Assembly (NCBI GenBank): GCA_938092135.1 | Contig: CALLJL010000013.1 | Coordinates: 62,001 to 126,000, forward strand | Length of the DNA stretch: 64,000 nucleotides | Reading direction: 5' to 3' | Source of the DNA: an uncultured bacterium | Lineage (GTDB): Bacteria; Acidobacteriota; Aminicenantia; Aminicenantales; CALLJL01 | Shown: one piece after another, positions 28,798 to 38,627 of the stretch | How the letters are laid out: every line of letters starts with the position of its first letter | Numbering within the stretch: position 1 is the stretch's first letter | Translations under genes and position numbers: made by a program | Notes under the pieces: model-generated | Told to the model about the DNA's origin: nothing | Seen by the model: the letters and a program-made list of their open reading frames with translations, nothing else | Database searches by the model: none

Positions 28798-30330
28798 ATG
28801 TTCTCAATGAGCCAGATAAGAGTTCGCTTTGCTCCGAGTCCTACGGGTTTTATTCATGTGGGCAATGCCCGCACTGCGCTTTTTAACTGGCTTTTCGCTC
28901 GACAAAGGGGTGGCATTTTTGTTTTGCGCCTGGAAGATACAGATATTGAAAGATCAAGAAAAGAATACGAGGAAAGGCTTATCGCGGATCTGAGATGGCT
29001 TGGTCTTGATTGGGACGAAGGCCCTGATGTGGGTGGGCCCTATGGTCCTTACCGGCAATCAGAAAGACTCGAAATTTACGCGCATTTCGCCCGCAAATTA
29101 ATCGATTCCGGTCAGGCCTATTATTGCTTTTGCTCACCTGAAGCCCTCGAAAAAGAAAGGGAAGAAGCTTTGGCTCGAGGAATTTCCCCTCGCTACAGTG
29201 GCCGTTGCCGGGGAATACCACCCGATGAAGCTATGGCCAGGGTCAAAGCTGGTGAAAAAGCTGCTGTGCGGCTGAAGGTGCCAGAAGATGGGCAAATAAG
29301 CTATTATGATCTTATTCGGGGAGAACTCGTTTTTGATTTAAAGCTTCTGGGCGATCCTATTCTTGTCCGGTCCAACGGCCTTCCCGCTTATAATTATGCT
29401 GTGGTTATAGATGACCATCTTATGGCCATAACCCATGTTATCAGAGGCGAAGACCATATCTCCAATACCCCTCGTCAGCTCCTGGTTTATCGGTTCCTTG
29501 GTTTTGAACCACCCCATTTTGCCCATCTGGCCATGGTCATGGGACAGGATAATACCCGTTTGAGTAAGCGCCATGGAGCAACCTCCATCGACCAGTTTGC
29601 TCAAATGGGCATCTTACCTGAAGCTCTTTTTAACTATTTGGCCTTTCTTGGCTGGGCACCTCCTGAAGGCCAAGAGGTCCTTTCCAGGGAGGAACTTATC
29701 TCTCTTTTTGATTTGAAAAAGGTGAGCCGCTCAGCGGCTATCTTTGATTATGAAAAGCTTTATTGGTTAAACCGCCAGCATCTGAAACGTCTTTCGCCCG
29801 CTGAAAAGGCCAAGCAGGCTCATCCCTTTTTGCGCGAAGCGGGGCTTCTGCCTGAAAACATGACCGACGATCACTGGAGCTGGCTGGAAAAGGCTGTTGA
29901 CCTTTTCTTGGAAAATGTCGATCGTCTTGATCAGCTTCCTGAACGATTCCTTCTAATATTCAATTTTTCACCTGAGGATATGGACAGCGAAGCCAAAGAT
30001 GTTCTGGCTCAGGAGTTATCATTAAAAATTGCCCTGTCTTTTTGTCAAAAAATCAAAGATCTCCCTGAATTTAATCTCGAAGTATTCCGCGGTGTAGTCG
30101 AAGAAATTAAAAGGGAGACAGGAGCTAAAGGAAAGAGCCTATACCATCCCATTAGAGTCGCTTTGACGGCTCGAGGTTCAGGCCCTGAGCTCGATCGCCT
30201 AATACCCCTTATTGAGCAGGGAGCCAAATTGTCTCTTCCGAGGCCAATTCCAAACTGCGGGCAGCGAGCTCAAAGAATGTTCAGCTTTCTAATCGAAAAA
30301 TATCGGATTAAAAATTCCGGTCAGCATTAA
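28798..30330 (+). CDS. gltX: Glutamyl-tRNA synthetase
   Basis: 510 residues. Class I signatures: RFAPSPTGFIHVGNARTALFNW region with HVGN for HIGH, and DNTRLSKRHGATS for KMSKS. The Glu/tRNA-binding blocks (LRLEDTD, IRGEDHISNTPRQ) are present. A second ATG three codons in (28807) fits the usual N-terminus equally well; neither has a strong ribosome-binding site. Whether it is discriminating or also charges tRNA-Gln cannot be read without gatCAB context, which is absent from the window. Confidence 0.96.
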   Translation: MFSMSQIRVRFAPSPTGFIHVGNARTALFNWLFARQRGGIFVLRLEDTDIERSRKEYEERLIADLRWLGLDWDEGPDVGGPYGPYRQSERLEIYAHFARKLIDSGQAYYCFCSPEALEKEREEALARGISPRYSGRCRGIPPDEAMARVKAGEKAAVRLKVPEDGQISYYDLIRGELVFDLKLLGDPILVRSNGLPAYNYAVVIDDHLMAITHVIRGEDHISNTPRQLLVYRFLGFEPPHFAHLAMVMGQDNTRLSKRHGATSIDQFAQMGILPEALFNYLAFLGWAPPEGQEVLSREELISLFDLKKVSRSAAIFDYEKLYWLNRQHLKRLSPAEKAKQAHPFLREAGLLPENMTDDHWSWLEKAVDLFLENVDRLDQLPERFLLIFNFSPEDMDSEAKDVLAQELSLKIALSFCQKIKDLPEFNLEVFRGVVEEIKRETGAKGKSLYHPIRVALTARGSGPELDRLIPLIEQGAKLSLPRPIPNCGQRAQRMFSFLIEKYRIKNSGQH

Positions 30331-30474
30331 AAAGATATAAAGGAACCCAAAGGTACCTATAAATTTTGGGCGTAATTTTTGAGAAAATTGGTTCAAAGAA
30401 CTGAGCTTAGAAAAGGAGATGTCCCATTATTTTGCAGGTCCAATCATTTCAAAAAATTTTAAAGCGGCCTGGAA

Positions 30475-31212
30475 ATGGAGTTAAAAATGGAAAAAGTGGT
30501 TAGGTTGCAGGCGGTTCGGGAGATTCTCCGTTCTTCACCTCAAAAAATCAACAAAATTTTCTTAGCCCGGGAAATATCCAAAGGCAGATTCAAAGAAATT
30601 ATCGATTTAAGCCGTAAGGCCAATATTCCTGTAGTTCTTGTCCCCCGGCAAAAACTCAACCAATTAAGTCAGCATCATCAAGGAATTGTCGCCATCATCT
30701 CCCCCAAGGAATTTGTTTCCCTCGAATCAATCCTTGAGGCCACATCTAAGCCCTTTCTAGTTTTCCTCGATGGAATCGAAGATCCCCAAAATCTCGGAGC
30801 TATCATTCGCTCAGCAGAGGCAGCCGGTGTTGATGGCCTTATCCTGCCCGAAAGGCATTCGGCCGGACTTACTTCCGCCGTTTATGAGGCCTCAGCAGGA
30901 GCCCTGGAATACACTAAAATAGCTCGAGTCAAAAATTTATCCCGGGCCATAGAGGAGGTTAAATCTCGGGGCCTCTGGGTTATAGGAGCTGAAGCTGGTG
31001 GCGAAGGGCTTTGGTTTGAATTCGATTATACCGTGCCTGTCGCCATAGTTTTTGGCTCTGAAGGCCGGGGATTGAGGCCTCTAGTTCGCCAGCATTGCGA
31101 TCGTATTCTTTCTATTCCCATGGCTGGTCGCCTCAATTCCCTCAATGTCGCCGCTGCTGCCTCAATCTTTTTGTTCGAAGTTTTGAGGCAGCGCCGCTTG
31201 ACGAAGAAATGA
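30475..31212 (+). CDS. TrmH/SpoU-family RNA 2'-O-methyltransferase (RlmB-like)
   Basis: 245 residues. An N-terminal substrate-binding domain (about 5-75, IYGR-type fold: AVREILRSS, KIFLAREI) precedes the SPOUT knot: motif 1 DGIEDPQNLGAIIRSAEAAG, motif 2 VFGSEGRGL, motif 3 IPMAGRLNSLNVAAAASI. The domain arrangement is that of RlmB, which methylates G2251 of 23S rRNA, but other TrmH homologues share it. A second in-frame ATG sits four codons in. It follows gltX after 144 bases. Confidence 0.9.
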   Translation: MELKMEKVVRLQAVREILRSSPQKINKIFLAREISKGRFKEIIDLSRKANIPVVLVPRQKLNQLSQHHQGIVAIISPKEFVSLESILEATSKPFLVFLDGIEDPQNLGAIIRSAEAAGVDGLILPERHSAGLTSAVYEASAGALEYTKIARVKNLSRAIEEVKSRGLWVIGAEAGGEGLWFEFDYTVPVAIVFGSEGRGLRPLVRQHCDRILSIPMAGRLNSLNVAAAASIFLFEVLRQRRLTKK

Positions 31213-31653
31213 ATTTTTGACCTTCCTTAAATTGGACGGTAAACTACCCCTTTAATGCTTTATGGCCAGAGACATAGCATCCAGGATGGGAAAAGAGGAC
31301 AGAATAAAGGTAAATAAGTGTATCTAATTCAATAACAAGAATCAGGACCATTTTAAAGAGCAATTTAGTCCAGGCTGGATGTTCAAATAAGGGGTCAGGC
31401 CATCAGGTTTAATTAACTCGCTTTGGATTATTTATAAACTGCGCGCGCCGCGGTCAAAAACTTGTTTTAATTTGTCCAGCTCTTTTTGAGGTATCTAGTT
31501 ATCCTTATTTTCTCTTCCATATATCCCTTCCCCCATTACCCTTAATACCATGTCTGTGCCTTAATGAAGTGAAGGCTTAAAAAAATTGTTTTTTTTAAAT
31601 TAATTATACGGGAAGGGGATATAAAAGACATTATTTAAACGAAAGGGGTAATA
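31213..31653. other. Non-coding stretch before the decay zone
   Basis: 441 bases without a recognisable gene. It includes a short G/C-rich inverted segment (GCGCGCGCCGCGG near 31440) that stands out from the A/T-rich surroundings, and only short, stop-broken frames on both strands. Probably old, decayed sequence. Confidence 0.4.
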
Positions 31654-31881
31654 ACGAAAAAATTTATTTTTCAATCCCTTATTTTTTTCATTTTTTTAGG
31701 CATAGCGCTAAGTTTTTTAAATTTTACAACTAAAGGATAGGGCTCTTCTGCCACCATATTTGGAACAACAACTTGGGAATTAAGTCTTTTTTGGCAGATT
31801 GTCTATTATCTTCAAGGCAGATGGTTGGATGATAGTTACTATTGCTTAGAACCACCAAGTGATTGCATGATAGTTAACTAA
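31654..31881 (+). pseudogene. Remnant of a small exported peptide gene
   Basis: A frame of about 75 codons begins with a lysine-rich start and strong hydrophobic segment (KKFIFQSLIFFIFLG), like a signal peptide, but has ACG where a start codon is expected and an in-frame TAG at 31738-31740. After the stop the frame stays open to TAA at 31879 and encodes a Trp/Tyr/Cys-containing tail. It directly precedes the broken propeller gene. Interpretation as a dead gene is inference; a sequencing artefact could explain the stop but not the missing ATG. Confidence 0.4.
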
Positions 31882-31919
31882 AAATTTATTATTATCTCTT
31901 TCCCGCTGGAATTAAAAAA

Positions 31920-32571
31920 ATGAAAAAGAATAAACTTATTTTAATTTTATTGGCCATATATTTTCAGCCTCTTTTTGTCTATTCTCAGTCCGTCAGGCTG
32001 GTTAACAAAATCCCCATAGAGGAAAATGCTTTGATACTTACCGGTTCTTTTGTTGTTTTCAAAGACGGAAATTTTCTCTTGGCTGATATTAAGGATAGGA
32101 ATAATCAGTTTAAGCTGATTAATGAAGCTGGAAAGCTAATAAAGCTTAGAAAAGTAGGACCTAGACCTGACGAGTATGGGAGAATAGGGTTTGTTGATTA
32201 TTCGAGTAAATATTTAGCCGCTTATGACGCTGGCAGGCAATGTATTCATATTTTTGAACTCCCTAATAACAGCTTTCAAAAAATATGAAATTCTGGCTTG
32301 GGAAACAAATTCATTTATTAAATTATACAATCAAGGTGTCCTTATTGGAGGTTATATAATTTCTCCCGAATATTATATTCAAAAGAAATTATTCGGGGAG
32401 GAAAATCGAATTTATCCTGCCTCTCGAGTACCAATACGGAGATAGATCCCTGAGTAATATAAAAAAACATGGGGGGAAGTTCAGGGGGTATCACGTATAG
32501 GATTCGCTGACCTCTCTGAGGACCTCCTCTTTTATGTTAGCGATGTGAGGCTAAAAATAATTAAAATTGCC
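31920..32571 (+). pseudogene. Broken 6-bladed beta-propeller (lipoprotein-like) gene
   Basis: A 122-residue open frame starts with a good signal peptide (about 1-22, VYSQ) and propeller-like repeats (GSFVVFKDGNFLLADIKD, LIKLRKVGPRPDEYG). It stops at 32286-32288 in an A-run, and the homology continues in other frames: KKYEILAWETNSF (frame of 32224), then EYQYGDRSLSNIKKHGG (from about 32423), then FADLSEDLLFYVSDVR (from about 32497). At least three frame changes are therefore needed to restore one protein. The remaining 3' part of the propeller is missing and membrane-protein sequence follows directly, suggesting a deletion. Confidence 0.65.
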
Positions 32572-34238
32572 CGCCATTTTTTCCGTCGGGTCTTTCTCAA
32601 CGAAACGATTTTCTTTGAAGAGCAGATGATTCAGAAAACCATAGGTATAATTGCCATCCTCTCGATATTTCCGGCCTACATCGCCGATTCTTTGTTGTTT
32701 AAATACCTTCTTATTCCCGAAAGGGGTGAGGCCTAGACGGAAACAGCCCTATTTATCACTTTAATTATGCTTCTTATCGGCCTCGTCACCCTTTTTGAGT
32801 GGGAGGTGATGTTTCTTGACCACCGAGATTATCAGAATCTTAGCCCCCTCCCCCTAAAACCTCTAACCATCTTGGCCGCTAAATTCCTCATTCTGTTGTT
32901 GTTTCTCGGACTCTTTGCTTTCGGTATCAATTCATTGTCTTCTTTGGTGTTCGCCATGTATTTATCTCAGTCGAGAGCCTAATGGACTATTTTCCGGATT
33001 TCTGCTTTTACTGATTCATCTCCTTGTTATGCTTGCTGTCGGCTGTTTTATTTCCTTTTCCCTGGCTCTTCTGGTGGGACTTTTCAAGATCCTTCTTCGG
33101 GGAAAGTTCTTCTCTGGTCTGCTGGAAATAATTCGTTTCGGACTGATTGTGGCTCATATCTTCATAATTTACTTTTTTGTCCTGGACACCAAATGGATTC
33201 AGGACCGATCTGAAAATATCCAGGCCCTTAAATCTACACCAACTCCATTCATGATGAATTTCCCGCCGGTCTGGTTTACTGATCTCTATCAGGTTCTCTC
33301 TGGAAATCGCGAGCCTTTTTTCCAGGTGCTGGCTTCCAATGCCCTGACGTCTCTTTTTGCTTTGATTGGAGCTTTCTTTTTTATCAGCTCGATTTCTTAC
33401 CGTCGTTACTTAAAGAAAGTCTCGCTGGAGGGGACCAAATATTTCCAGCCCTCAATCTTCAGAAGAATTATCGAACCCATCCTTAATCTTACCCTCCTGA
33501 GGAACCCCTTAGAAAGAGGCTCATTCTGGTTCTACCATAGCGTTTTTACCCGAAGCCAGAGGCATCGAAATAAAATCTTTACCTTCCTCGGACTTGGCCT
33601 GGGCTTAACCATGATCATGCTGGCCTCCACTGGAAAATATTTCTGGAAGTATCAGGCTGGCAACATGCTCTCCCTGCCTTTAGTGCTGAACTTTTTTCTC
33701 CTAATGGGGGTAAAAGAAACTAGCCATTTCCCCGTCCATCAACCAGCCAACTGGTTTTTTATTCTTAGTGAAGGAAAAGATAAATGGCCTTATTTGTTGC
33801 TTTCAGAAAATACGCTGTCACTTTCCTAGTGCTCCCTCTTTTTTTAGGACTTTTTATCTTTTATTCAATTCTTTGGGACTGGAAAAAAGCTGCAATACAT
33901 TGCCTTTACTGTCTGGTCATGGCCATTCTCCTGATGGAAATTCTTCTCTTCAAGCAGGTTAAAATCCCCTTTGTTTGCTCCTATTTCCCAGGAAAAAGCA
34001 GAATCCATTCTACATGGCTTGTCTTGTTTTAGCTTTCTTTGCCTACATCCTGATTCCGCGCTGGATTGAACCCTACTTTTTTATTAATTCTTCTCTTTTA
34101 ATAAACCTTTTTCTTGGGCTAGGGTTATTTTTAATAAGTCAGAAAATCTACCACGCCCATTATTTCTACCCCAGGCACAAAATCAAGTCTGAGGATTTAC
34201 CCGAGGTTTCAATAATAGAGCTCTTTCATGCCCCTTAA
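32572..34238 (+). pseudogene. Degraded large ABC-2-like membrane protein gene
   Basis: One ancestral multi-spanning protein is spread over several frames: about 32572-32982 (with an in-frame TAG at 32734-32736), then 32915-33829, then a piece near 33800-34032, then 33975-34238. Hydrophobicity and sense continue across each break, for example FAMYLSQSR to NGLFSGFLLLL. The segment DHRDYQNLSPLPLKPLTILAAKF resembles a family of uncharacterised ABC-2-like exporter permeases. At least one nonsense and three frameshift lesions are needed, which makes random sequencing error an unlikely cause because neighbouring genes are intact. No ATPase partner gene is adjacent. Confidence 0.7.
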
Positions 34239-34386
34239 AATTCATTACTGTCCAAATCAACCTAAATCCCATCTGTATTTTCTATGTTATTCCGCAAGGA
34301 AACATCAGGAATTAAACAGGCCATTCCTCATTAAACAAACTAACTGAAAGCCTCCTCAAAGGGTTGCGGTTGAAAGAAAGCTTGGC

Positions 34387-34416
34387 TTGACACAATTTTA
34401 TCCTAACCTGTAGAAT
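34387..34416 (+). promoter_or_regulatory. Promoter of the accA-hisS-aspS operon
   Basis: A perfect TTGACA at 34387-34392 and TAGAAT at 34411-34416 are spaced 18 bases. accA starts 33 bases beyond the -10. Confidence 0.7.
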
Positions 34417-34448
34417 AATCGGGTATTCGGTAAAATGAAAAAAATTTC

Positions 34449-35402
34449 ATGAATAGCGTGGACTTTTATCAGCTCGAAAAGCCAATCCTGGAGCTTAAAG
34501 AAAGAATTGATAAGCTTGAGGGTTCAGATGACCCCCGCAAAAAAGATAAAATTCAAGCTCTGAGAGAAGAAATAAGCCGTCTCTGGGAGGAAATTGTTCC
34601 CCAGCTGACAGCCAAACATATCGTTCAACTGGCCCGTCATCCCCAGCGCCCTTATACTCTGGATTATATTCAAGCTCTCGTGGAAGATTTTATTGAGCTT
34701 CATGGCGATCGCCGTTTTGCTGACGATCCAGCTATTGTGGCCGGTCTGGGATTTTATAAAGGAAGAACCGTGGCTTTTATTGGCCATCAGAAAGGGAGAA
34801 CCACAAGGGAAAGGATTGCCCGCAATTTCGGCCAACCCAATCCCGAAGGTTACCGAAAGGCTCTGAGGATTATGAAATTAGCCGAAAAATTTCATTTTCC
34901 CGTGGTCACCTTCATTGACACTCCCGGCGCTTATCCAGGAATTGGCGCTGAAGAAAGGGGACAGGCTGAAGCTATTGCCACCAATCTTCGCGAAATCGCC
35001 AAACTTAAAGTTCCCATAGTTAATATTGTTATTGGCGAGGGCGGAAGCGGCGGTGCTCTGGCTATTGGAGTAGGCGATATCATGTTTATGCTTGAGTATT
35101 CCTTTTACTCCGTTATTTCGCCTGAAGGCTGTGCCGCCATTCTCTGGAAAGACCAAAGTGCTGTCGATAAGGCTGCCGAAAATCTAAAACTCACAGCCCG
35201 CGATCTTCTTGCCCTAGGCATCATTGACAAGATTATCCCTGAACCTCCTGGTGGCGCCCATATCGATCCTGAGCAAACCTTCCGTCAAGTTGATCGCCAT
35301 CTGGCTCCTGCCCTGAAAAAACTTGAAGAAATGCCCATAGAAGAACTCCTTCTTGCCCGTCATCGAAAATTCAGGAAAATGGGAGTTTTCTCTCTCAAAT
35401 GA
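34449..35402 (+). CDS. accA: Acetyl-CoA carboxylase carboxyltransferase subunit alpha
   Basis: 317 residues. Carboxyltransferase alpha features: the N-terminal helical pair, DFIELHGDRRFADDPAIVAGLG, GHQKGRTTRERIARNFG, the oxyanion-site region IGEGGSGGALAIG, and SPEGCAAILWKD. It transfers carboxyl from biotin to acetyl-CoA in fatty-acid synthesis, with AccD, which is not in the window. Its stop overlaps the hisS start (ATGA), an unusual pairing with aminoacyl-tRNA synthetases. Confidence 0.96.
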   Translation: MNSVDFYQLEKPILELKERIDKLEGSDDPRKKDKIQALREEISRLWEEIVPQLTAKHIVQLARHPQRPYTLDYIQALVEDFIELHGDRRFADDPAIVAGLGFYKGRTVAFIGHQKGRTTRERIARNFGQPNPEGYRKALRIMKLAEKFHFPVVTFIDTPGAYPGIGAEERGQAEAIATNLREIAKLKVPIVNIVIGEGGSGGALAIGVGDIMFMLEYSFYSVISPEGCAAILWKDQSAVDKAAENLKLTARDLLALGIIDKIIPEPPGGAHIDPEQTFRQVDRHLAPALKKLEEMPIEELLLARHRKFRKMGVFSLK

Positions 35403-36700
35403 AGACTGGCCTCACAGCCCTAAAAGGTACAAAGGATATTCTCCCTGCCGAAGCCAGGCTTTGGCAGAAGGCAGAGGCTCTTTGCCGAGAAATCTTTGAA
35501 GCCTATGGCTATAGGGAAATAAGAACTCCCATCATTGAACCCACTGAACTTTTTATCAAGGGCACAGGAGAAACTACAGATATTGTAACCAAAGAAATGT
35601 ATACCTTCACTGATAAGGGTGGGCGTTCCATTACTTTAAGGCCAGAATACACGCCTTCGGTCGTCAGGGCCATTATCGAACACCGCCTCTATCTACAACC
35701 TTCCCCTCTTCGCTTCTATTATTTTGGTCCCATGTTCAGGCATGACCGGCCCCAAAGGGGACGTTATCGCCAGTTTCATCAAGTGGATGTTGAAGTTTTT
35801 GGGGAATCAGATCCGGCTTTGGATGCTGAAATCTTGGAGATGGCCGATTATCTTCTCGATCGTCTGGAAATTAAAAACAGAGAATTATTGATCAATTCCG
35901 TGGGCTGTCCTGTTTGCCGGCCCAGTTACCTTGCCTTTCTCCGTCAGGAAGCTGAAAAATTGAAGTCGCAACTATGTCAGGACTGTCAGCGGCGACTTGA
36001 ACTCAATCCTCTTCGCCTTTTTGATTGTAAGGAACCAACTTGTCAAGGAATAACCCAAAGTCTGCCCAAGATTACTGACCATCTCTGTCCAGACTGTCAA
36101 AGGCATTTTGATGGACTGCGTCGGTGGCTCGATTTTTATCGCCTAAGCTATCGGGTTGAGCCAAGACTGGTTCGGGGCCTCGATTATTATACCCGCACCA
36201 CCTTTGAGATCATTTCCCCCGATCTTGGCGCCCAAAACGCTCTTCTCGGTGGCGGTCGATATGACCATCTGATGAAACTTTATGGCGGCCCCGATATTTG
36301 CGGTATCGGTTTTGCCATGGGGCTTGAAAGGGTTTTATCTGTGGCTAAAATTAGTGGCGACGAGGAAAAGACAATTTATTTTGCCTATCTTGGGGAAAGG
36401 GCCAAGGAATACTGTCTTCAACTCTGCCGAGAACTGCGTCGCCTGGGTCTTTCCAGCATTATAGAATATAAAGAGAGGAGTCTTAAGGAGCAACTGGGCC
36501 GGGCGAATAAGCTCGGCATCAGCTGGACGATTATTCTTGGTGAGGAAGAGCTCACCCAGGGTGTGGTGCAGCTTAAAGAAATGGCCAGTGGCGAACAAAA
36601 AGCGGTTCCCCTCGATCAAATCATTAGGGTTTTAAAAATTCTTGAAAGAGGCCAAAAAAAACTGGCGGATATAGATTGGCAGAACCGAGTTAATCGATGA
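35399..36700 (+). CDS. hisS: Histidyl-tRNA synthetase
   Basis: 433 residues. Class II motifs: LRPEYTPSVVRA, motif 2 FYYFGPMFRHDRPQRGRYRQFHQ, the HisA block RGLDYYTRTTFEI and motif 3 in ALLGGGRYDHL ... GFAMGLERVL. The C-terminal anticodon domain (IEYKERSLKEQLGRANKLG) is complete. Four CxxC pairs lie in the insertion domain, as in many bacterial HisRS. Overlaps accA and aspS by four bases each. Confidence 0.96.
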   Translation: MKTGLTALKGTKDILPAEARLWQKAEALCREIFEAYGYREIRTPIIEPTELFIKGTGETTDIVTKEMYTFTDKGGRSITLRPEYTPSVVRAIIEHRLYLQPSPLRFYYFGPMFRHDRPQRGRYRQFHQVDVEVFGESDPALDAEILEMADYLLDRLEIKNRELLINSVGCPVCRPSYLAFLRQEAEKLKSQLCQDCQRRLELNPLRLFDCKEPTCQGITQSLPKITDHLCPDCQRHFDGLRRWLDFYRLSYRVEPRLVRGLDYYTRTTFEIISPDLGAQNALLGGGRYDHLMKLYGGPDICGIGFAMGLERVLSVAKISGDEEKTIYFAYLGERAKEYCLQLCRELRRLGLSSIIEYKERSLKEQLGRANKLGISWTIILGEEELTQGVVQLKEMASGEQKAVPLDQIIRVLKILERGQKKLADIDWQNRVNR

Positions 36701-38475
36701 ATCGAGTAAATAGTCTTTCTTCCTGGAAGAGAACTCATTATGCTGGCTCGCTACGCCGGGAAAACATAGGAGAAAAAGTTACTCTCTGTGGGTGGATTCA
36801 GCGTTTACGGGATCTTGGACAGCTCCTTTTCCTCGATCTTCGGGATAGAGAGGGAATCGTTCAGGTGGTTTTTTCTCAAGAATCACCTGAATTATTAAAT
36901 CGAGCTAAACAATTAAGACCAGAATCAGTCATTGGCGTTAGGGGGACTGTCCGATCAAGAGGGGAAAAGGCGGTTAATCCACAACTGCCCACAGGCGAAA
37001 TTGAAGTTGCAGCTGAAGAATTGATTGTCTTCAGTGAAGCTAGGGTTCTTCCTTTTCAGCTCAATGAACCTGTCTCAGCTTCTGAGGAGCTCCGTTTCCG
37101 TTATCGTTACCTAGATCTACGCCGGCCGTCCATGCAGCGCAATCTCCGGCTCCGCCATGAAGCTGCTCTACAAACTCGCCTCTATCTTCACCGACAGGGT
37201 TTTCTCGAAATAGAAACTCCCTTTCTCACGAAATCAACCCCTGAGGGAGCCCGCGACTATCTGGTCCCAAGCCGGATTCACAAAGGCCGCTTTTATGCTT
37301 TGCCTCAATCTCCCCAGCTTTTTAAACAGACGTTGATGATTGCTGGCTTTGATCGCTATTTTCAGATTGTCCGCTGTTTTCGCGATGAAGATCTCAGAGC
37401 TGATCGACAGCCTGAATTTACCCAGATAGATATTGAAATGAGTTTTGCCGATGAGGAGGACATTTTCTCCTTAGTGGAAGGCTTGATGGTTGAGCTTTTT
37501 GCCCTCATCGGTGAAAAAATCTCTATTCCCTTTGTTCGTCTTAATTATGAGGAATGTCTGGAAAAATATGGAACTGATAAGCCCGATTTAAGAAACAAAG
37601 TAACCATTACCGATTTTAGTAGCCTCCTTGAACGGGCCTCTTCACCGCTTCTTAAAACTGCTCGGGAAGAAAATCCCGTTCTCAAGGGAATTGTTATCCC
37701 CCAGGGGGCCGGACTTTCGCGTTCTCAACTGGAGAAAAGTCAGCAAAAGGCCAGGACAAAGGGCGTCCGAAACCTTATTTGGATAAAAGCCGAAGGTGAA
37801 ATAAAATCTTCTCCTCGCCTTGAAAGAGATGATAATCTGGCTCTCTGGGAAAAATCTGGCGCCTCTTCCGAGGATTTACTCCTTCTCTGCCTGGGCCGCC
37901 GGGAAGCTGTCCTGGAGGTGCTCGGTGAACTTAGAATTGAGCTCGCTTCGGTAGCCGATTCGTGGCCTCCTTTTACCTTTGCCTGGATAAGAGAATTTCC
38001 CCTTTTTGAATGGAGTGAGGAAGAAAAAAAGATTGTTTCTGTCCATCATCCCTTCACTTCCCCCCATCCTGAAGACCTCGATTTATTAGAAAAAGAACCT
38101 CTTAAAGTGAGAGCTCGCGCCTATGATCTCGTTCTCAATGGCTATGAAATCGGCGGCGGGTCGGTGAGAATCCATGATCGGGACCTTCAACACCGCATCT
38201 TTAAAATTCTTAACCTTAATGAGCAGGAAATTGAAGAAAAATTTGGCTTTTTTCTCGAGGCTCTGTCCTACGGAACGCCCCCGCATGCTGGTATTGCCCT
38301 AGGTTTTGACCGCTTAGTTATGCTTCTTGCAGGGGAAAATTCAATTCGGGAGGTCATTCCCTTTCCTAAAACGACAAGCGCTCTTTGTCTGCTCACCGGA
38401 TCGCCTTCGCCCGTTTCCCCAGCTCAGCTTGAAGAATTGGGAATTGATATCAGGAAAGAGGAGAAGAAAAAATAA
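36697..38475 (+). CDS. aspS: Aspartyl-tRNA synthetase (bacterial type)
   Basis: 592 residues, the length of bacterial-type AspRS with a GAD insertion domain. The N-terminal OB-fold (VTLCGWIQRLRDLG), motif 2 FRDEDLRADRQPEFTQID, and motif 3 GIALGFDRLVMLLAG are present. Starts inside the hisS stop (ATGA). Whether it is discriminating or also aspartylates tRNA-Asn depends on residues I cannot judge reliably. Confidence 0.96.
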   Translation: MNRVNSLSSWKRTHYAGSLRRENIGEKVTLCGWIQRLRDLGQLLFLDLRDREGIVQVVFSQESPELLNRAKQLRPESVIGVRGTVRSRGEKAVNPQLPTGEIEVAAEELIVFSEARVLPFQLNEPVSASEELRFRYRYLDLRRPSMQRNLRLRHEAALQTRLYLHRQGFLEIETPFLTKSTPEGARDYLVPSRIHKGRFYALPQSPQLFKQTLMIAGFDRYFQIVRCFRDEDLRADRQPEFTQIDIEMSFADEEDIFSLVEGLMVELFALIGEKISIPFVRLNYEECLEKYGTDKPDLRNKVTITDFSSLLERASSPLLKTAREENPVLKGIVIPQGAGLSRSQLEKSQQKARTKGVRNLIWIKAEGEIKSSPRLERDDNLALWEKSGASSEDLLLLCLGRREAVLEVLGELRIELASVADSWPPFTFAWIREFPLFEWSEEEKKIVSVHHPFTSPHPEDLDLLEKEPLKVRARAYDLVLNGYEIGGGSVRIHDRDLQHRIFKILNLNEQEIEEKFGFFLEALSYGTPPHAGIALGFDRLVMLLAGENSIREVIPFPKTTSALCLLTGSPSPVSPAQLEELGIDIRKEEKKK

Positions 38476-38530
38476 ACACTCGTCTTTTTATTAGCCCCAA
38501 TATGGGATTTTTTAAATTAAATTAATTACG

Positions 38531-38549
38531 CCCCTTTCCCCCAAAGGGG
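38531..38549. terminator. Hairpin between aspS and the convergent ridA-like gene
   Basis: A perfect stem CCCCTTT/AAAGGGG (38531-38537 with 38543-38549) with a five-base loop sits between two convergent genes. It lacks a proper T-run on either strand, so it is only a possible bidirectional terminator. Confidence 0.3.
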
Positions 38550-38627
38550 AAAAACCACCGCCTTTTTTAATTTACCTTTCATTAATTCAATGGTTAAATT
38601 TAACGCCTCTTTTCTTCCAAGGCAGAA

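Noticed and set aside
31380-31450. GGGGTCAGGCC-like sequence that recalls flanks of REP-associated transposases
   Set aside because: No second copy, no inverted partner and no transposase frame could be found around it.
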